Below the pieces are notes generated by a model. That model did no database searches and was not told where the DNA came from. It saw only the letters and a program-made list of their open reading frames with translations. The translations under genes were made by a program, and so were the position numbers. Positions 54,558 to 64,000 of a DNA stretch of 64,000 bases are shown here, piece after piece (the first letter of the stretch is position 1; each line of letters starts with the position of its first letter). Origin of the DNA: Vitellaria paradoxa (taxonomy: Eukaryota > Streptophyta > Magnoliopsida > Ericales > Sapotaceae); the NCBI GenBank assembly GCA_019916065.1, contig CM034239.1, positions 31,520,419 to 31,584,418 on the forward strand, given 5' to 3'.

Positions 54558-56752
54558 TGTCACACCCCTAACTTCATTGTTCGGGACGGATGGCATGGGA
54601 ATGTGTAAAACTAAATAAATAAATAAAATTAAATCTAGATTCAATTCACAAAGAATTATAATCATCGATATCTCTAAAATTGTTACGCATTCACATATAA
54701 AATAATATTTGAATACGTTACCATCAATTAAATAATAACATAATCCACTTTAACACTATTTCTAATGACTGCATCCAAGATGTGCACGGTTAGAACAAAT
54801 ACTATAATCATGTTTATATTTCCCAAAATCATAATATCATAAATATAAGTATCAGACTCATATTCTAGGTCGTATAATTCACAACATTAATTATTAAACT
54901 CTAAGTTTAAAAGAACAAATACAATCATTATTATCTATAGTAAGACCAGACTTGGGCTACTCAGCCTAAATTGCCTATGCATCTTACCTCAGAAATTAGG
55001 TCACCATAGTTCCTAGTTTATATCTCTTATTTCATAACCAAACTCGTGATCAACCGAATAAACCATACGTCTCATCAATCAATGTCACATTCATATTATA
55101 TCAACATCTCAATATAAAAGAATATAAATAAAATCCCATCCAATGGGATGTGATGGAATGCAATGTTAATGCATACTTTAGTCTTCATCTACCTCCAACC
55201 TTATCTTGGGACGAGCAATACTTAGTAAAGCACGTGGGGTCACCAATTGTTTAGTTTACTCTTATAGCGAACATATATCTTAATATATATCATGAATATG
55301 GAATTGAGTTACACTCCTAATCAGCTAAAACTCAAGGAAACTGAGTTACACCCCCTGGCTTTTCTACTGGGGAATCAAGTTACACTCCTAGTCAGGCATC
55401 TACTTAGCTTAAGTAGGAAATCAATATAAATAAAGGTTGGGAAACCGAGTTACAATCTTAATACGCTAAGACTCAGGAGAACCAAGTTACACCCTCTACT
55501 CTTTCTGCAAGGAACCGAGTTACACCCCTAATCAGCTAAGACTTAGGAAAGCCGAGTTACACTCTCTGCCCCTTCTACTAGGGAACCGAGTTACACCCTT
55601 AGTCAGGCATTTGCTTAGCTTAAGTAAGAAATCAATATAAATAGTATCTTAAGATTAACAATCCAGTTCTAATAATTAAACTCTAGTCATATATATCGAA
55701 TGGGGATCATTCGGTATTTTCAATAGTCATAACATCAAACTGGATAATGCAACCCCAACCCCATACACATGGTATACTCAACCATGTAAATAAATATCAC
55801 CTCAATATAAAAATGCATTCCCATTAAGCTTGATGATGATTTACTTTTTTAAAGTCAACAATTAATGGGTTTGGGCACACAAAACAGGCATTTAAAAATC
55901 CAACTTTTTTTTTTCATTTTTAGACATTTTATCCAACGCCGTCCAGATGCTTCTGGCATTTGGTGTTGGTGTTTGAATGGCAATCAACACCTACTTTTTG
56001 GGTTCATTTTCAATGAAAGCCCAACTCCAAAACAACCTCAAATCACTTATCCAAGCCACAAACTCAACAATCAATTGTATATAAATATTCAAACATCTCA
56101 ATAACACATTTTTACAACATTAGATTTAGGAATAACACATAGGAATGTAAGATTTCAACATGAATATGCATATATATACACATCTATGTATACATTTATA
56201 AACCTCAACCCAATCCTTCATTGTTCAACCAAATCAAGCATGTAACATATCAAAATCCTCCTAACAATATATAGAACACAAATATAAGTCCCACCTACCT
56301 CGATTCCAAAAAGAAGAAAAGAAATGAGAAGATTTAGGTTTTTGGCTCCCGAACTTTCGGTGCCGATTTCTCCCACTTCCAACAAATCCAAAGAAAACGA
56401 ATACCATCATGACATCCATAGCATGAAATACTCCCCAGATTCGTCGATCTTCCTCACCAGAACATATTTTCTCTCTCTACTCTCTCTCCTCTTTCTTCTC
56501 TTTCTTTTTCTCTTTTCTGTTCTAGGAGCCGTGCCCCCTAAAAAAAGGAAGAAAAAAAAGGAAAAGAATGAATGGAAAGAGAAAAGAATGGCTGGGCCCT
56601 TGGCCTGGTTGTCTAACCCAATACTGCTTTGAACCAAACTCGGCTAAGGAAAAATAAAATAAACCCAATTAAACAGACCCAATTTTGGTCTAATTATTTT
56701 GTTGGTCCAAAATAATACATTAATGGTAAAAAATAAATACCCAGGTATTATA
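54558..56752 (-). repeat. 3' LTR of the second gypsy
   Basis: 2195 bp. It starts TGTCACACCCCTAACTTC and ends GGTATTATA; on the minus strand it starts TATAATACC (canonical TG is TA in both LTRs). It contains a minisatellite of CGAGTTACACCCCTAATCAG phrases at about 55310-55600. Confidence 0.88.
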
Positions 56753-56765
56753 TTCTTTCCCCTTT
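56753..56765 (-). other. Polypurine tract of the second gypsy
   Basis: The minus strand reads AAAGGGGAAAGAA just before the LTR, preceded by a GAGGATGAAATTTTC-type run-up usual in plant gypsy elements. Confidence 0.8.
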
Positions 56766-56789
56766 ATGAAAATTTCATCCTCAAAATTT

Positions 56790-57170
56790 ACCTAACATGC
56801 CTTAATCAGAAATTAAGGATCGGTATTTCTATCAACAACATATTGTTCCCAATTGGATTACTCAACTCCACAGTGTCACCACAATACACGAATCAAAAAA
56901 ATAGTCTTACCATACAAAACCTACTCACGACTATCCTTTATCCGATCTGGCAAATTCTCAAACATCGCATCCTTCTTAGTATCCAATTCTTCCCCATTAA
57001 TCACATGAGATAGATCTGGTATATACTTTCATAGCATTAATGTGTGAAAGACATTATGAACCCGCACTAACTATCGAGGAAGCGCCAATTTATATGCCAC
57101 CTTGCTAATTTTTCCAACAATCTCCAATGGTCCAATAGTCCCTGGCAAAAACTTTTCACGTTTCCCCAAA
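56790..57170 (-). pseudogene. Integrase C terminus (GPY/F module and tail) of the second gypsy
   Basis: The minus strand reads KFLPGTIGPLEIVGKISKV, AYKLALPR, VRVHNVFHTLML and KYIPDLSHVI, then ENLPDRI and a VLYGKTIFLIRVLW tail. It is the same module as at the end of the Tekay-like integrase. Stops occur after LPR, after LML and near the end. Confidence 0.82.
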
Positions 57171-59462
57171 TTGAATGATAGATTATCTCAGTAAAACTTT
57201 TAAAGACACAAAATCTTTGACTTGACCTTTCAATTACTTTATTTATTAGCATAAATCTTGTGTTTACTTTGAGTCGTCAAAATATATATTATGTCACTTG
57301 AATCTTCATTGATGCCTATCTCATTAAGTAAAGTCCAACCATTGTCACAATTTCTCTAAGCTCATGCTAACATAGAAGAAATCTAATTACCAAAAAAAAA
57401 AAAAAAAAAGCATAGAAGAAATCTACAAAATCATCTATACAAGGTCTCATATAGAGCCACACTAATACTTATCTAGTAACTATTATTATACACAAATTCA
57501 ATTGATAGTAAATGGTTTTCCCAATTTCCTCTTAGAATCAATACATAAGGCCAGCATAAATCCTCTAAATTTTGAATAGTCTGCTCCGATAGCCCACCAA
57601 TCTACGGATGAAACACTCTATAATATAGAGCTAACATAGTGCTATAAACATCGGGTCTTGGTTTAACACAATTAACAATGACGTACCTTGTAACTGAATA
57701 ATCTCCTAAATATAGAGCTAACATCGCTTCTCTATTAAATCTTTATTTCAACAGAAAGCGAACTGATTCACTTACCCAGTTCACAATCATCATAATGGCA
57801 TTATACTTCTTATGAGTCCACAACAAACCCCGTACAAGATATGTAGTCACATGATTTCACTTCTATTGTGTCATGAGCAATGATTGCAACAAATTAACTA
57901 ATCTCTGATGCTTGGCCTTCACCTATTGATAGGCTAGGCAACAAGATACAAACTCATTCACATCACATCTCATACCACTTTACCAGCATTAACATCCTAA
58001 ATCCTTATACATTTTTCATCCCACATGATTATAAACCTTGAGTGATGAAACTCTTGAATTATTACTTTCCAAAATTCATTCGATGATAGGCTACAACCTT
58101 CAGCCACAGCCCAATTAGTCAGAGAACTAGTGTCACAACATTTTTTAATAACATTAATCTCGTAGTAAGACCTCAATAAATGTAGTTTATAACATCGATA
58201 TTATTTACAATAACTTAAACTCAAGAAAATTTCTTCAATTGTATCATCATTATTATTCCAAAGATTTTAAAATTATTATCCGTCTTCAAATACTTCACTA
58301 GAAACAAACTATCACAGCTGCCAAACTTTGCAACTTCTTATACAACATATTAGTTCTGTTTTGGCATTATCAAAATAACACTAGATCAAAACTATAGCTT
58401 CTAAGTACTCCATTTGTGTATATATATATATTGTCTCAAAGTAAAATCACATTACATATATAGTTACCTTTAAACTCTGCTGATCTAAGCACACTCTAAA
58501 CTCTTACTATCAAATTTAACAATCCTGTTGGCACAAAATCCCAATTTTTCATCATTTCACCTAACTAGAATTTCTGATGTCTTAACAAAAAAATACTATA
58601 TTAAACAAAACCACCAGCTAACAATTCATTCAATCAAATTCTTAACTTCCTCAACATAACTGGTGCCACAATTTATGGCGTAATAAAAACAGAAGAAACA
58701 CCTAGCACAAAATTTAGGAAAACGTCAATCTTTCTCTAAGAATGTAACCATCACTATTTCTTAAGAAACACTTTCATAATTTATACATTTTTCTTTAAAA
58801 TAATACTAAAACTCTTTCAACAAAGTTAACATCAAATAATAGAGAGAACAACATTGCTCTAGTCTCAACCCAAGTTTGGACTATGGTGTCCTTAGGTAAA
58901 CCAGTCATCACTAATCTATAGTTACAACTAATCATCACATAGTAAGTGGATAACCTATCCATTCTCACAATTTTATCAATTTCATTTAACATTATAACTC
59001 TAATATCATTCCGTCACTATGCTCATTTAATAATGGAATATATTATAAATAAATCCATGAGTCACTAACTTAAGCTCTTCAAGCCTCTTGAACTTTGAAT
59101 TCAAAATCCTTATCATTTTCACAAGCCCTTTTAATTATCAATCACAATACTAGAACCATTGTCATAGTATCACGCAAACTTCGTAGTTTAATCAAGATTT
59201 CTAATTACCCATATGCCAAAATTATTAATTACGATATTCTATAACATTTTCGTATCCCTTACTGATAGAGTCATTGTTTTGAGCAACAATCTATCCATAA
59301 CAACATCTACAATCACATATCGTACAAAACACTATGATCCTCCACCACCAAACTCATGAAATAAACACTAGGAAATTCATAAGCACAGCAGAAACACGTA
59401 AGCCTCACTACTCAAGCCTTTGAGTATTCACAACCTAGCGCTCTGAGTATTCGCAATCTAGC
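57171..59462 (-). pseudogene. Decayed pol/gag interior of the second gypsy
   Basis: Faint minus-strand traces of the integrase core (SEQTIQNLEDL-like near 57580; a GNWE...LPLIEFVYNNS-like stretch near 57500) can be read with many frame changes. Beyond 57900 no domain is dependable. The 2.3 kb available are too short for complete gag-pol. Confidence 0.55.
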
Positions 59463-59474
59463 GCTCTGATACCA
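59463..59474 (-). other. Primer binding site of the second gypsy (tRNA-Met)
   Basis: The minus strand reads TGGTATCAGAGC, a perfect initiator-Met site, three bases after the LTR. Confidence 0.92.
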
Positions 59475-59477
59475 TTT

Positions 59478-61622
59478 TGTCACGCCCATAACTTAATTAT
59501 CCAAGACGGATGGCATGGGAATGTAAAAACTAAATAAATAAATAAAATCCAATTGAGATTCAATTCACAATGAATTATAATTATCGATATCTCCAAAATT
59601 ATTACTCATTCCCATATAAAATAATATTTGAATGCATCACCATCAATTAAACAATAACATAATCTACTTTAACACCATTCCCAATGACCGCATCTAAGGT
59701 CTGCATGGTTAGAATAGATACTATAATCATGTTTATATTTCCCAAAATCACAATATCATAAATATAAATATTAGACCTATATTCTGGGTTGCACAATTCA
59801 TAATATTAAAATTTAACTCTAAATTTAAAAGAACAAATACAATTATTGTTATCCATAGTTAAAATTGGACTTAGGCTACTCAAGCCTAAACTACCAACGT
59901 GTCTCACCTCGAGAATTAGGTCACCATAGTTCCTAGATTATATCTCTTATTTTATAACCAAACTCATGATCAACGGGATAAATCATACATCTCATCAATC
60001 AATGTCACAGTCACATTGTATCAACATCTCAATAAAAAAGAATATAAATGCAATCTTATGCAATGGGATGTGATGGAATGCAATGTTAATGCATACTGTA
60101 GTCTCCATCTACCCCTAACCTTATTCTGGGATAAGTGACACTTAGCAAAGCATGTGGGGTCACCAACCACACTGTTTATGTTTACGGCAATCGTATATCT
60201 TAATATATATCATGAATGGAGAACTGAGTTACACCCCTAATTAGCTAAGACTCAGGAGAACTAAGTTACACCCCTGGCCCTTTGCTAGGAAACTAAGTTA
60301 CACCCCTAATCAGGCATTTGTTTAGCTCAAGCAAAAAAATCAATATAAATAGTATCTCAAGATTAACGTCTTAATTCTAATAATTAAACTCTAGTAATAT
60401 ATATCGACTGGGAATTATTCAGTATTTTCAAAATTTTATTTTATTATTTTACTCAAAATTAAGGATCCTTTCCATATACATGACACATGCCTCAGCACAT
60501 CAATATATCAACATGGCACTCTCGGTCAATCAATAATCATAACATCAAACCATATGATGCAACCCCAACCCATGCACATGATATGTTCAATCATATAAAT
60601 AAATATTATCTCAATATAAAAATTCATTCCCATTAAGCTTGATAATGATTTGGGTTTATTTAATTTTTTTAAATCAACAATTAATGGGTTTGGGCATAAA
60701 ATAGGCGTTTAAAAATCAAACTTTTTTTTTTCATTTTTGGACATTCTGCTCAATGCCGTCTGGACTCCAAAATCGCCGTCCATACGCCAGCACCAAATGC
60801 CAACATCAAGCCTTACTGTTTAATGCCATTTGGATGCTAGGGTTTCCGTCCGGACACTAGCACCCAGTACCTGATTTCTGGTTTCATTTTCAATGAGATC
60901 TCAACTCTAAAACAATGCCAAATCACTCATCCAAGCCACAAACTCAACAATCAATCGTATATAAATATTCAAACATCTTAATAACATGTTTTTACGGCAT
61001 TAGATTTAAGAATAACTTATAGGAATGTAAGATTTCAACATGAATATGCACATATATACACATTTATATCTACATTTGTAAACCTCAACCTTAATCCTTC
61101 AATGTTCAACCAAATAAGGCATGTAACATATCAAAATTCTCCTAACAATGTATAGAACAGAAATATAAGTCCCACCTACCTTGAAACCAAAGAGAAGAGA
61201 AGAAATGAGAAGATTTAGGTTTTTGGCTCCTAAACTTCCAGTGTCTATTTCTCCCACTTTAAGCAAACTTGAAGAAAATGAACACCACTATGATGTTCAC
61301 GGCGTTGAATACCACCTAGATCCCTGAAAAACATTTTCTCTCTCTACTCTCTTTCTCCTCTTATTTCTCTCTATTTTTCTCTTCTTTACTCTAGAAGCTA
61401 CAACCCCTATAAAAAGAAAGAAAGAAAAAAAAGGAAAGAAATAAAGAGAAGAGAAAAGAATGGCTAGGCCCTTGACCTAATTGTCCAACCCAATACCACT
61501 TTGGACCAAACTCGATTCAAGAAAAATAAAATAAATCCAACTAAATACACCTAATCTTAGTCTAATTATTTTATTGGTCCAAATAATAAATAAATGGTCA
61601 AAAATAAATACCAGGTATTATA
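59478..61622 (-). repeat. 5' LTR of the second gypsy
   Basis: 2145 bp; homologous to 54558-56752 and to the lone LTR 11649-13856. It has a shorter version of the GTTACACCCCTAAT minisatellite (60230-60310). Confidence 0.88.
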
Positions 61623-62609
61623 GGTTTAATCACTTTTACGCCAAACTTTGCGATATTATCAACTATAGCTTCAATTTGGGAAATCCAATTTCTATTAGCA
61701 AATTTGTAAAAAAAAAAATTCTTCCTTCTCTTTTTATTACTTTTCCATCGAAGGTGACTGCAATTGAAGAAGGAAGAGATGTTGCCTTGATGCGTGTAAA
61801 AGACCTGATTGGTTCACTTTAGACATTCGAAGCCAACATATGATCAAGCCAAAGAAATCAAAAGGTGTCGTGCTCAAAATTGTTAATGAAGAAAAGTCTT
61901 CTAGTGATGACAACGACTCTAATCTCTCACTTGAAGAAATTGCCCACTACACCAAGAAAATTAAAAAAATTTTTAGGAAGAGGGACAGCAAGCCCAGAAA
62001 AATGAAAAAGGGTGATAAAACAAAAGTTGAGAAAGCACCAGAGAGAAATAAAGAGAATAAATTCAAGGGTGTGAATTACTATAAATGTCAGAGTATTGGT
62101 CACATAATTCAAGATTGTGCTAATAAGAAAGGAAAAAAATAAGGTACTAAATGCCATATTAAATGACTCCAATAAATAGTCAAGTATCTCTTCTTTATCT
62201 GAAGACTACCCAGAGAATTACACAACATTCATGGCCCTTGCACCTTTTGGAGAAAAGGCTCCCATAAACTCTTCAAATCCTCTATAAAGAGTGAAAGTGA
62301 TGAGTCTTCTGGTAGTGAAGGTAATAAAGAAGTAGTAAATAAGATGGATGTTAAAGACGTATATGCTTAGCTCTTTAAAGATTGCTACAAACTATATATA
62401 TATAAGGAAAATGAAAAGTTGTATGTGAAAAATAAGATCTTGAAGAGAGAGAGAAACAGTCTAAAAGTCTCTTTAGATGAACTTCAAGGAAAATTGGAAA
62501 GCTTGGTAGATAGCAAGAAGACTCAAAATGACTTTATAACTAGTTTCAAGACCAAATTGGAGCAAAAAGATAAGGAGTTGAAAGATGCCCAAGCAAAAAG
62601 ACAAGGAGT
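61623..62609 (+). pseudogene. SIRE-like copia gag, part 2
   Basis: The + strand reads NHFYAKLCDIINYSFNLGN, KVTAIEEGRDVALMRVKDL, a charged segment (SSSDDNDSNLSLEE), then a zinc knuckle region YYKCQSIGHIIQDC, where the first Cys is Tyr. After stops, a coiled coil follows (ENEKLYVKNKILKRERNSL, KLEQKDKELKDAQAKRQGV). The order gag, knuckle, coiled coil is typical of SIRE-like copia polyproteins. Frameshifts lie near 61822, 62142 and 62390. Confidence 0.82.
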
Positions 62610-63270
62610 TGATGGATTTTAGTTAGCCGAGGTGAATTATTTGGGGAATGTTGTGTTTGGTGGTAGTATTATAGTGGATTCTTCTATGGTTGAAGTTGTT
62701 TTATATTGGATGTAATTGAGTTTTACGTTTGAGATATGAGATTTATTTGGTTTGGTGGTTTACTACCATCGATTTATTCAAGATTTCTCTAGCTTCCATT
62801 GCCTTTGACTTGGCTGACTTGAAAGAAAGTTAGGTTCAAATAAGATAAATCATGCGAGAATGCCTTTGTTGAGTTAAAGTGTAAGTTGACCAAGCACTTA
62901 TGGTTATTCCATGAGTGTAGAGTGGCCAACTTTGTGTATTACAATTTTTTTTTTTCTGGGGGAAGGCTTGGCATTTTATGTTGATGCCAAACAACCAAGT
63001 TTTAGCTTTTGGTCAAGGAAAATGAAACCTCAAAAATAGAATTACCCAATGCACGAGTTCAAATTGGATGCGATTGTTTTTGCACTAAATCTTGGCGACA
63101 TTATCTTTACTAAGAAAGGTTTGGTGTGTTTTCAAAATATACAAACTTAAAGTATCTTGTCACTTAGCGTGATATGAACATGAGACAGAGAAGGTAGATT
63201 GAGTATTTGGAGGACTATGATTGCAGTCATTAGTATATTGTGATATTGTTGAAGATAGATGGCTAATTTA
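62610..63270 (+). pseudogene. Gypsy pol fragment (end of RT to RNase H), decayed
   Basis: The + strand reads F*LAEVNYLGNVVFGGSII (family: FWL..V.FLGH..S..GI), VVYYHRFIQDFS (YYRRFI.DFS), SWRHYLY.ERFGVFS, NLKYLVT*RDMNMRQRR and IEYLEDYD. These are the landmarks of RT connection and RNase H as in the Tekay-like element at 44290-44900. Stops and frame changes are frequent. It abuts the copia gag abruptly. Confidence 0.78.
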
Positions 63271-64000
63271 TCGACTTTGGGATGAAAATGATCAGATCTG
63301 GGTTAAGAAAGAACCTATAATTAGGTTCTCGATATGAATGTTTGAAGGTTCAAGGGAACATTTGAAGAGATAAGTGGACATTCGAACATCCTTTGCACAT
63401 CTGAATATGAGTTTGGTTTAGGATTTGAGAGCCATTTTAAAAGTTCCATTCAAACGTGCTTGAGGTCATTTGAATGTCACATCTCTTAATTTCTATAAAA
63501 TGTTTCATTGGCTCATAAAATTTATTTTGGAAATACTTCCTTAGTCCTAAAAATATTTATATATGATGATAATCATCCTAAATCAATATTTCTTCTTATG
63601 ATACATGGTGTTGTGATGAAAATTTACATTATTTAGTATGATTGAGCATATCATTTGCATTATACTAAGGTAGTATCATTCGATTGTTGTGATTAGCCAA
63701 AAAGCTTTTGTTATTGATATATTGATATATTAAGATAAAATCATATTTATAAATAAGATCTATTTTCTTCAAAAAATATAAAATAAGTTTTTAAAAGTAA
63801 GGGATGATCTATAATCAATGCATATAACTAGAGATTGATGCTTACTATGAGATATGATAGAAAAGTCTTTAAGAGACTATGATTTATTATCCCTTGATGA
63901 TAGGGACACCTATGGGTTGTAGGTTTACGTTAGCTAAATAACGTGGTGCAGTTGTGTAATATCCCAGTTTTTTTCACATTAATATAATTTGATGATTTTT
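63271..64000 (+). other. Unassigned AT-rich DNA, possible LTR start at the window edge
   Basis: Around 63320-63480 phrases with TTCGAACAT, CATTTGAA and ATTTGAATGTCACATC recur, an LTR-like texture, but no partner copy is visible. At about 63955 TGTAATATCCCAGTTTTTTTC resembles a gypsy LTR start; the window ends before it can be tested. Confidence 0.35.

Larger units (their letters stand above)
54558..61622 (-). mobile_element. Old, internally deleted gypsy retrotransposon, minus strand
   Basis: Two ~2.15-kb LTRs (54558-56752 and 59478-61622), GGTTT duplications, a perfect tRNA-Met primer site and a polypurine tract define a complete insertion. Only about 2.7 kb lies between the LTRs, and only the integrase C terminus is clearly readable, so most of gag-pol is deleted or decayed. 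The LTRs have many differences, so the element is old. Confidence 0.92.
33473..62609 (+). mobile_element. SIRE-like copia retrotransposon, shattered by nested insertions
   Basis: Its own parts, in order on the + strand, are an LTR (33473-37418 less the CACTA insert), a primer site (37419-37436), a leader, gag part 1 (about 54094-54557) and gag part 2 (61623-62609). Everything else in the interval is later insertion. A UBN2-type gag with a downstream coiled coil and a long LTR suggests the SIRE/Maximus lineage. No pol or 3' LTR of this element is in the window; at 62610 it gives way to a gypsy fragment. The left LTR edge (TGTTAGGGC) is a best guess. Confidence 0.78.

Overview
The window is nuclear DNA of a flowering plant, probably a eudicot. 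It is AT-rich, has one large intron-split plant gene, and is otherwise mostly plant transposable elements (copia and gypsy LTR retrotransposons, CACTA transposons, tRNA-derived SINEs, MITE-like repeats). The species cannot be named from the sequence. There is no operon, CRISPR array, rRNA or functional tRNA gene.

The one host gene is a seven-exon CNGC4-type cyclic-nucleotide-gated channel on the + strand (16794-28551, 674 codons). All introns are GT-AG and all frames join cleanly, so it looks intact. Its introns hold SINEs, MITE-like copies and simple repeats.

Left block (1-14665): a decayed minus-strand gene of the 'putative gypsy type transposon' (Transposase_28-like) kind is cut in two (569-1135 and 8626-10291) by a decayed copia element (1136-8625, TSD TAGCC). 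That copia element's 5' LTR is itself interrupted by a truncated gypsy fragment (6374-8565). Next comes a CACTA-like remnant (about 11170-14665) containing a lone gypsy LTR (11649-13856). Its right terminus is split by a SINE (14386-14650).

Middle block (28552-33472): 3' flank of CNGC4, then a 3.8-kb minus-strand solo LTR of a Tekay-like gypsy family with perfect TSD ATATA.

Right block (33473-64000) is a nested stack. A + strand SIRE-like copia element (LTR, PBS, gag) received one CACTA element in its LTR (33938-36525) and a second, transposase-bearing CACTA just after its PBS (37499-about 54093). A gypsy element entered its gag (54558-61622, TSD GGTTT). The second CACTA's TNP2 transposase gene was in turn interrupted by a young Tekay-like gypsy (41114-50230, TSD TTAAC). 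That gypsy still encodes nearly all of gag-pol, broken by one in-frame stop and a 5' deletion. Both interrupted reading frames (copia gag and TNP2) can be read straight across the insertion points, which supports the nesting order independently of the TSDs. The window ends in another decayed gypsy fragment.

The retrotransposon reading frames carry stops, frameshifts or lost catalytic residues, except the Tekay pol, whose catalytic residues are all present. The only locus expected to have a host function is CNGC4.
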